NCBI RefSeq assembly: GCF_030864005.1
Contig: NZ_CP132976.1
Coordinates: 1,984,001 to 2,048,000, forward strand
From: Achromobacter seleniivolatilans
GTDB taxonomy: Bacteria > Pseudomonadota > Gammaproteobacteria > Burkholderiales > Burkholderiaceae_B
Direction: 5' to 3'
Length of the DNA: 64,000 nucleotides
In this document: positions 55,923-64,000 of the stretch, piece after piece
Position numbering within the stretch: position 1 is the first letter of the stretch
How the letters are laid out: the number at the start of each line of letters is the position of its first letter
Program-made: the position numbers and the translations under genes
Notes under the pieces: generated by a model
Told to the model about the DNA's origin: nothing
Seen by the model: the letters and a program-made list of their open reading frames with translations, nothing else
Databases searched by the model: none

Positions 55923-58673
55923 TCATCCCTTGGATTTTCCGGATATGGTTGAAGGTTGAATCAGCTTGATGCCGCGCGCGGCGTTGTAGCCGTGTATTTC
56001 CTTCACATCAAGCTTGCGCATGAATTCGATCGTATCGGCGTCGATCACCTGGCCGGGAACCATGATGGGAAACCCCGGCGGATATGGGATGACGAAATTT
56101 GCGGACACCAGCTCGGGGCCATTTTTAAGCCTGTCGTCCAATGCCGGGTTCATCAACGGCAGATATTCGCATTCGTCCTCGTCATAGGCGGCAAAAAATG
56201 CGGTCCGCATATTGCCTTCGGTAGTGGCGCTTGCCGGGTTGTCGCGATACCCGTCGTGAAAGCGGCTGAAATTGGGCAGGTTGGGCACGTCCTCCATCAA
56301 GCTGGCCACCTTGGCGGCGAATGCCGCCCTGCCCGCTTCGCCTTCCGCTCGAAGCCTGGCCTCGATGCCTTCGGAGATATCAAGCAGCACCTTGATCAGC
56401 GCAGCCACATCGCTGCGCGTGTTGTTGATATTGCTTTGCAGAAGCACGCTGTTGCGAGACGTCTTGTTCAGCTGGATGTTGTACTTGGACGCCAGCAGGT
56501 TCTTGAAAGCAGTGCCGTCGAAACCGGCCGTGCCGCACACCAGCGTCAGCCGTGTCGGGTCCAGGCAGAACTCATCGTCCTTCAAGGCCTTAACAGCGGT
56601 CAGCCAGTTGGTTTCAGCGGCAAGGTAGTCTGAAAATCCCGAGGGACGGAATTCTGGCGGGATCATCTTGTCGGCGCCCAGCACGCTGAAATACTTGGAG
56701 ATCAGCGGATGCTGGGCAATTTCGCGCCGGATCGCCAACGCGACTTCAATCGCGCGCATCACCAGTTCGTAGCCCTCCAGTTCCATTTGGCGGCGCGCGA
56801 TATCCAAGGACGCGATGATCTGTGCGTTCGGTGATGTTGACGCATGGATGAACACGGCTTCGTGGAAAGCGGAGACGTGATGGTCATAGTCTTCGTCCCG
56901 CACGGCCACGATCGAACCCTGCCGCAGGCTAGACATGGATTTGTGTACGGAGTCCGTCTCGTAGACGCGTATGCGCATGGCCTTGGGATTGGGCACCAAC
57001 TGACGCTCCAGCAGGCGCGGGTCCTTAGGGTCCCATTGCGCGCCCAGCTCCTGAACCTGGGCATCCCACGCTTGCTGCGCGGCGGGATCATCGCGCCACC
57101 GTTCCAGCGCTGCAGCCGCGCCCATGGCCGTGCGCGGCCGTAAAAAGGGTGACCAGCGTGCAAAGCCAAACCACGCCTCGTCCCATAAAAAGATCAGGTC
57201 AGGCTTGATGGCCAGGCACTCTGCCATCACCTGACGCGTGTTGTAGATGTGTCCATCAAACGTGCAGTTGGTCAGCGTGACCATGGCCACCTTGTCCAGC
57301 CTTCCCTCTGCTTGCAGGTCCAACAGCGCCTGCTTGATGGTGCGCAAGGGCACGGCCCCATACATCGAATACTCGGTCATCGGAAAGGCTTCTACATATA
57401 GCGGCTGCGCCCCGGATAGCACCATTCCATAGTGATGTGACTTGTGGCAGTTGCGGTCCACAATGACGATGTCGCCGGGTTTGGTGACAGCCTGATAGAC
57501 CATTTTGTTGGACGTCGAGGTGCCGTTGGTGACGAAAAAGACATGATCCGCGCCCACGGCGCGCGCGAACTTTTCTTGCGCAACCTTGATGGTGCCTGTG
57601 GGTTCAAGCATGCTGTCCAGGCCCCCGGTGGTGGCGGACGTTTCGGCCAAGAACAGATTCAGGCCGTAGAACTCACCAAAATCACGTATCCAGTTAGATT
57701 TGATGATGGACTTGCCGCGCGCGATGGGCAGCGCATGAAAGGTGCTGATGGGCCGCATGGCATATTGCTTGAGATTGTCGAAATGGGGTGTCGCCTGACG
57801 GTCCCGCACCCCTTCAAGAATATTGAGGTGCACCTCCATGGGTTCCTCTGCCTCGTAGAACACCCGGCGGATGTCGGACGCAGCAGAATCACCCGCAAGC
57901 TGCTCAACCTTGCGATCCGTCAGCAGGTAGATATCCAGTTCCGGCCGTATGTTGGCAATGAAGCGCGCCAGCTTGATACCAATCTCGGACGGCGAGACAC
58001 CCGTGTAGGTATCCATGTGCGCGTACGCCGCCAGAAAGTCCCTCAACAAATTCGCATCGTGCTTGGACGCAAACGGAATACCGTCATAGATGACGACCGC
58101 CTCGATCTTGCCGTTCAGTATCGTGGCCAACACCGCGTCCTCGAAGCTGCCCACCAGCACCGGCTCGTAGACCAAGCCATCGTCGGGCCTGCGCAATTGG
58201 CGGATCTCCTGGCAGACGGATGCAGCGCGCGTAGCTGACATCGGCGAAACGAACAAAGTTTCAAAATAAGGCCGCCGCACGCCAGCGCCCAGACCCGGCG
58301 GCAACCGGTCCGGGGCCTCAGCCGACGTATCGTCGGCGGCATCCCACTCACTTTCGTCATAGCGGTAGCTACCCGACAACAGGGCATTGCTCATGCGAAG
58401 CACGAGGCGCGCGGTGCCTAGTGCATCACCGTCCGCAAGACGGTCATCCACTGCGCGCAGCAGTTGCGCGCCAGGGTAGGCGAAATAGGGTTCCATGGCG
58501 CGCAGATCAGCCAAGGCGCCCTGTACGGGCGCAGATCCTTCCTGGCTTTTGCCCGCCCGAGCCTCGGCCGCCCATCGCTGCGCTTTCGCATTCAGGTCCC
58601 GCCACCGGTCCAGCCGCGCGGCTGAGTTCGAAAACAGGTGGTCCAGATGACTGCCGTTCATGTCACGACTCAT
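55923..58673 (-). CDS. Orn/Lys/Arg decarboxylase (PLP, fold type I)
   Basis: 916 residues from the ATG at 58673 (AGGGGAA site). A long N-terminal part (about 1-270) includes a response-regulator-like wing domain. The PLP core has FVTNGTSTSNKMVYQAVT, DRNCHKSHHYG, LIFLWDEAWFGFARWSP and the Schiff-base Lys in DSVHKSMSSLRQGS. The C-terminal domain is typical of biodegradative decarboxylases (VPGQVIDADTIEFM). It removes CO2 from a basic amino acid, consuming a cytoplasmic proton. It is larger than E. coli AdiA or CadA (about 715-755). Third gene of the asdA-aspT operon; no basic amino-acid antiporter is adjacent. Confidence 0.9.
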   Translation of the reverse strand: MSRDMNGSHLDHLFSNSAARLDRWRDLNAKAQRWAAEARAGKSQEGSAPVQGALADLRAMEPYFAYPGAQLLRAVDDRLADGDALGTARLVLRMSNALLSGSYRYDESEWDAADDTSAEAPDRLPPGLGAGVRRPYFETLFVSPMSATRAASVCQEIRQLRRPDDGLVYEPVLVGSFEDAVLATILNGKIEAVVIYDGIPFASKHDANLLRDFLAAYAHMDTYTGVSPSEIGIKLARFIANIRPELDIYLLTDRKVEQLAGDSAASDIRRVFYEAEEPMEVHLNILEGVRDRQATPHFDNLKQYAMRPISTFHALPIARGKSIIKSNWIRDFGEFYGLNLFLAETSATTGGLDSMLEPTGTIKVAQEKFARAVGADHVFFVTNGTSTSNKMVYQAVTKPGDIVIVDRNCHKSHHYGMVLSGAQPLYVEAFPMTEYSMYGAVPLRTIKQALLDLQAEGRLDKVAMVTLTNCTFDGHIYNTRQVMAECLAIKPDLIFLWDEAWFGFARWSPFLRPRTAMGAAAALERWRDDPAAQQAWDAQVQELGAQWDPKDPRLLERQLVPNPKAMRIRVYETDSVHKSMSSLRQGSIVAVRDEDYDHHVSAFHEAVFIHASTSPNAQIIASLDIARRQMELEGYELVMRAIEVALAIRREIAQHPLISKYFSVLGADKMIPPEFRPSGFSDYLAAETNWLTAVKALKDDEFCLDPTRLTLVCGTAGFDGTAFKNLLASKYNIQLNKTSRNSVLLQSNINNTRSDVAALIKVLLDISEGIEARLRAEGEAGRAAFAAKVASLMEDVPNLPNFSRFHDGYRDNPASATTEGNMRTAFFAAYDEDECEYLPLMNPALDDRLKNGPELVSANFVIPYPPGFPIMVPGQVIDADTIEFMRKLDVKEIHGYNAARGIKLIQPSTISGKSKG

Positions 58674-58752
58674 GGTGTTCCCCTGTTGGTGCAGGCCATG
58701 TCTGCCATGCACGCAATGAATTGAATAGCGATGTCTGGGGCTTCAAGATCCT

Positions 58753-60441
58753 TCAAGCGAGCAGCATGATGACGACCATTCCCCAGATGGTGAGCAAGGT
58801 ATTGCCCACCGCGTAGGTGACTGTGTACCCAAGGCCAGGAACCTGGCTCTTGGCTGCTTCGCACACCATGCCTAGCGCTGCCGTGGTGGTGCGCGCGCCG
58901 GCGCATATGCCGAGGATGAGCGCCGGATGAAAACGGAAGACGAACTTGGCGAGCAGCATGCCAATGATCAGCGGGACGGCGGTGGCGAAGATGCCCCACA
59001 GGAACAGACTGATGCCGAGTTTCTGCAAGCCCGCGACGAATCCGGGTCCGGCGGATATTCCCACCACGGCAATGAATACGTTCAACCCGACGGAGTTCAT
59101 GAACCACAACGTGGGTTCAGGTATCCGGCCGAAGGTCGGGCGTATGCCGCGGAACCAGCCGAACACGATACCGGCGATCAGCGAGCCGCCTGCGGTCGAC
59201 AGCGTCAACGGAATGCCACTGATGTTGATGACAATGGCGCCGATCAACGCACCGGCAGTGATGGCAAGTGAAACGAACGCAACGTCGGTGACGTTGGTGG
59301 GCCGGTCTACGTACCCCACTTCCTTGGCCGTCGCGTTGATGTCCTGGGTGCGTCCGACCACCGTGATTACATCGCCGCGATACAGCTTGGATTTTGGCAG
59401 CACAGGAATGAGCGTTTCGGTGGGTCCGCGCCGTATGCGTTTCAGGAACACGCCTCGCGCACCGGGCCAGCGCGAAAGCTCTTCAAGCGTTTTGCCGTCC
59501 ACTTTCTTGTTGGAAACATAGATATCGACGCCTTCGGTCTGAATGTTGAGCAGCTCGGCATCTTCAACTTCGCGGCCGCTCGGACCCAGCCGGCCAATCA
59601 GCTGATCGCGCTTTCCGCCGATGGCGACGATGTCGCCGGGTTCGATCTGGGTGGTGCGATCCACCTCGATGATGGCGCCGCCCCGGCGTATGCGTTCGAC
59701 GAAGGCGCGCACACCATCATGCGTGCCGGCCTCGATTTCTCCGATGGACTTGCCAATGAAGGGACTTTCCGGCGCCACGGAATAAGCCCGAACCTCGAAC
59801 TCATGCCATTCGGTTGCGCCCTCACCGCCCCGGCCTGCGCCCAGCATCGCTTCGTATTCCTTGCAGGCCCCGACCAGATCGATGCCCAGCAGCTTCGGAC
59901 CGATCTGCGCCAGAATAATGGCCGACCCCACTGTGCCGAAGATATAGGTCACGGCATAGGCGATGGGCATGGCGTCCAACAGCGCCTGGGTTTCTTCGGG
60001 CGTGCGTCCCAGGCGATTGATGGCGTCGGTTGCCAAGCCCATCGAGGCCGAAATGGTCTGCGATCCGGCGAAAAGCCCTGCCGCGGACCCCACGTCGTAC
60101 CCGGCGAGCATCGCAGCTACCACTGCCGCACCTAATGACAACAACGCCATAACGACGGCAAAAAGCGCCTGTGGCAACCCGTCCTTGGCAATGCCGCGAA
60201 CAAATTGCGGCCCAACGCCGTACCCGACGGCAAACAGGAACATCAGGAAAAACACTGACTTCACGTTCGGCGATATCTTGACGCCCAGAATGCCGATGCC
60301 GATGGCGACCAACAAGGTGGCGGTCACGGCGCCCAGACTGAATCCCTTAAAGCTCTTTCCGCCAACCCAGTAGCCGATGCCCAGCGCCAGAAAGATGGCA
60401 ATTTCGGGATAGGCTTTTAGCGTAGCAACGAACCAAGTCAT
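58753..60441 (-). CDS. aspT: Aspartate:alanine exchanger (AspT/AAE family)
   Basis: 562 residues from the ATG at 60441 (AAGGAG site). Two blocks of membrane helices (about 1-165 and 390-562) surround a cytoplasmic region with two TrkA-C/RCK_C domains ([20 protein letters not shown] and [19 protein letters not shown]). Repeated motifs [20 protein letters not shown] and [19 protein letters not shown] mark the transport core. It swaps external aspartate for internal alanine, which with AsdA generates a proton gradient. It is located between asdA and a second decarboxylase. Confidence 0.93.
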   Translation of the reverse strand: MTWFVATLKAYPEIAIFLALGIGYWVGGKSFKGFSLGAVTATLLVAIGIGILGVKISPNVKSVFFLMFLFAVGYGVGPQFVRGIAKDGLPQALFAVVMALLSLGAAVVAAMLAGYDVGSAAGLFAGSQTISASMGLATDAINRLGRTPEETQALLDAMPIAYAVTYIFGTVGSAIILAQIGPKLLGIDLVGACKEYEAMLGAGRGGEGATEWHEFEVRAYSVAPESPFIGKSIGEIEAGTHDGVRAFVERIRRGGAIIEVDRTTQIEPGDIVAIGGKRDQLIGRLGPSGREVEDAELLNIQTEGVDIYVSNKKVDGKTLEELSRWPGARGVFLKRIRRGPTETLIPVLPKSKLYRGDVITVVGRTQDINATAKEVGYVDRPTNVTDVAFVSLAITAGALIGAIVINISGIPLTLSTAGGSLIAGIVFGWFRGIRPTFGRIPEPTLWFMNSVGLNVFIAVVGISAGPGFVAGLQKLGISLFLWGIFATAVPLIIGMLLAKFVFRFHPALILGICAGARTTTAALGMVCEAAKSQVPGLGYTVTYAVGNTLLTIWGMVVIMLLA

Positions 60442-60475
60442 GGCCGACTCCTTGTTAGGAACCATGCATTCGGGA

Positions 60476-60495
60476 GCGCGCAGCGATGTGCGCGC
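60476..60495 (-). other. Intercistronic hairpin between asdA and aspT
   Basis: GCGCGCA and TGCGCGC form a perfect 7-bp stem around a 6-base loop in the 64-base gap between the asdA stop and the aspT start. Possible mRNA-processing or partial-attenuation element. Confidence 0.45.
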
Positions 60496-60505
60496 GAAGG
60501 TGCTT

Positions 60506-62622
<2,117 letters not shown>

Positions 62623-63831
62623 ATGATTTCCCTCACGCCCGTTCAATCCCTACTCGCTTGCTGCCTGGTGCTCGTTATCGGCCGCATACTGACCACCCGA
62701 GTCGGAATATTGGCCCGTTACAGCATCCCTGACCCCATCGTGGGCGGCCTGCTGTTCGCCGTGCTTATGTACCTGCTGTCGACCTGGGGCGGCGTGTCCG
62801 TCTCCCTAGAGACCAGCATCAAACCCACCTTCCTGCTGTTGTTTTTCGGTTGTATCGGCCTGACCGCAAACCTGAAACTGCTGGCCAAGGGCGGCCCCCG
62901 GCTCATTGCCTTCCTGCTGGCGCTGATTCCGTTCCTGGTTCTGCAAAATGTGGTTGGGCTGGGCATGGCCTGGCTGCTGGACATGCATCCACTTATGGGT
63001 TTGCTGGGCGGCACAATCACGCTGGTGGGCGGCCATGGAACCGGCGCGGCCTACGCGACGCGCTTTGCGGACATCAACAATATCCAGGATGTGATGGCAT
63101 TGGCCATGACGGCGGCTACGCTGGGCTTGGTGTTGGGAGGCGTCGTGGGCGGTCCGGTGGCGGAATGGATCATAAAGCGGCACAAGCTGTCGGGCAGCCT
63201 GGACATCGCCGCCAAAGCTGGCCATCCCGCCCCTGAACTCAGTGAAAGCAAAGAGCCTCCTAACGCAGGCTCGTTCATCAAGTCCATGACTGCGGCCTTT
63301 GTCTGCTTGGTGGTGGGTGGCGTTCTCGCGGCGCTAGTCGAAGGCGCTCCGATCAGCCTGCCCAACTTCTTGTGGTGCCTTGCCACCGGCGTGCTTATCC
63401 GCAACGCCGGACCGTACGTGGGCATAGTGCTGGACGATCGCGCCACAGACATCATCGGCACGATCTCCTTGTCGCTCTTTCTGGGTATGACGATGATGAC
63501 GCTGGACTTGTCCAGCGTGGCGCGTCTGGCCGGACCGCTTGCCCTGATGCTCGCGGTGCAGACAGTATTTTGCGCGCTCTACGCCGCCTGGGTGGTGTTC
63601 CGGATGCTCAAGCGCGACTACGAAGCGGCCATCATGTCGGCAGCTTTCTGCGGTTTTGCGCTGGGTGCAACGGCCACCGCTATCGCCAACATGCAAGCGC
63701 TCACGCGCCGCCACGGTCCGGCGCCGGAAGCCTTCATCGTGGTTCCCGTCACTGGTGCTTTCCTGGTCGATATCCTTAACGTGATTGTCCTGACCTCGCT
63801 GATTTCCTTGCCGTTCGTGGGAGGGATGTAG
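62623..63831 (+). CDS. gltS: Sodium/glutamate symporter
   Basis: 402 residues, normal GltS length, with about ten helices in two inverted repeats. Family motifs: IPDPIVGGLLFAVLMYLL, GGTITLVGGHGTGAAYATRF (first re-entrant loop) and FCGFALGATATAIANMQALT (second). It imports glutamate with sodium ions. A GAAGG ribosome site precedes the ATG. It is divergent from the aspartate decarboxylase operon and two bases upstream of a lipoprotein gene. Confidence 0.94.
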   Translation: MISLTPVQSLLACCLVLVIGRILTTRVGILARYSIPDPIVGGLLFAVLMYLLSTWGGVSVSLETSIKPTFLLLFFGCIGLTANLKLLAKGGPRLIAFLLALIPFLVLQNVVGLGMAWLLDMHPLMGLLGGTITLVGGHGTGAAYATRFADINNIQDVMALAMTAATLGLVLGGVVGGPVAEWIIKRHKLSGSLDIAAKAGHPAPELSESKEPPNAGSFIKSMTAAFVCLVVGGVLAALVEGAPISLPNFLWCLATGVLIRNAGPYVGIVLDDRATDIIGTISLSLFLGMTMMTLDLSSVARLAGPLALMLAVQTVFCALYAAWVVFRMLKRDYEAAIMSAAFCGFALGATATAIANMQALTRRHGPAPEAFIVVPVTGAFLVDILNVIVLTSLISLPFVGGM

Positions 63832-63833
63832 GC

Positions 63834-64000
63834 ATGTTCAAACGACTGATTTTTCTTCTGCTTTGCCTCATGCTGGCGGCCTGCGGTCGTGCACCGGACA
63901 CCGATGTCCTGCGCAACGACGTCGAGCGCAGCCTGACCTCAACCTATGGCAAGGAACTGTTCCGCGTGGCTGAACTCACCCGCATGGGCTCGGCTGCGGA
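63834..64000 (+). CDS. Lipoprotein, 5' part only
   Basis: The first 55 codons of a gene cut by the window edge. A hydrophobic signal with lipobox (LIFLLLCLMLAACG) is followed by a polar mature start (RAPDTDVLRNDVERSLTSTY). It begins two bases after the gltS stop, so the two are co-transcribed. The family cannot be named from this fragment. Confidence 0.75.
   Translation, partial: MFKRLIFLLLCLMLAACGRAPDTDVLRNDVERSLTSTYGKELFRVAELTRMGSAA

Overview
The window is a chromosomal segment of a high-GC beta-proteobacterium, most likely an Achromobacter/Bordetella-type Alcaligenaceae. The signs are gene content and style: an orphan Bug-type tricarboxylate-binding protein, MdtABC-type tandem RND pumps, a CheB-CheR-kinase hybrid, FecI/FecR/TonB-receptor iron signalling with PepSY membrane proteins, AsdA/AspT aspartate decarboxylation, and a FhaB/CdiA-like giant exoprotein. 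Species assignment is inference. No rRNA, tRNA or CRISPR was seen.

Layout. 1-1.7 kb: 3' end of an NnrS-type membrane protein and an unknown acidic protein. 1.9-9.2 kb: mdtABC RND efflux operon without an outer-membrane channel. 9.5-12.6 kb: CheB/CheR/PAS/HWE-kinase hybrid. 12.7-16.1 kb: LysR regulator divergent from an M20 peptidase and a Bug solute receptor. 16.2-21.5 kb: ferritin-like/katE operon, divergent from a PepSY/DUF3325 pair. 21.5-24.6 kb: anaerobic ribonucleotide reductase, preceded by an FNR-like site and a pair of NrdR boxes. Here the glycyl-radical domain of NrdD is encoded by its own 59-residue gene. 24.8-26 kb: nitronate monooxygenase. 26-31.5 kb: a two-component system divergent from cytochrome b, a YedY-like molybdoenzyme, a methionine-rich pentapeptide-repeat protein, exported MsrB and exported MsrA. 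This looks like a periplasmic methionine-based oxidant (hypochlorite) scavenging and repair module. 31.7-37.7 kb: a DUF695 protein, then an ECF sigma/anti-sigma/TonB-receptor/PepSY iron operon.

37.7-53.4 kb is the accessory region. On the minus strand it reads: degenerate cdiB pseudogene, 3465-residue CdiA/FhaB-like exoprotein, DUF2247 immunity gene, IS256 remnant, then broken orphan toxin/immunity cassettes (a toxin fragment, a deaminase-like toxin tail with a small putative immunity gene, and a duplicated CdiA fragment with toxin tail plus an Imm8 gene). Base composition falls in the toxin tip and in the cassettes, as expected for exchanged contact-dependent-inhibition modules.

53.5-64 kb: a lipoprotein, a c-type cytochrome and a PAS-GGDEF cyclase. 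Then come an asdA-aspT-basic amino acid decarboxylase operon (proton-consuming decarboxylations), a GltS glutamate transporter and the start of a lipoprotein gene cut by the window edge.
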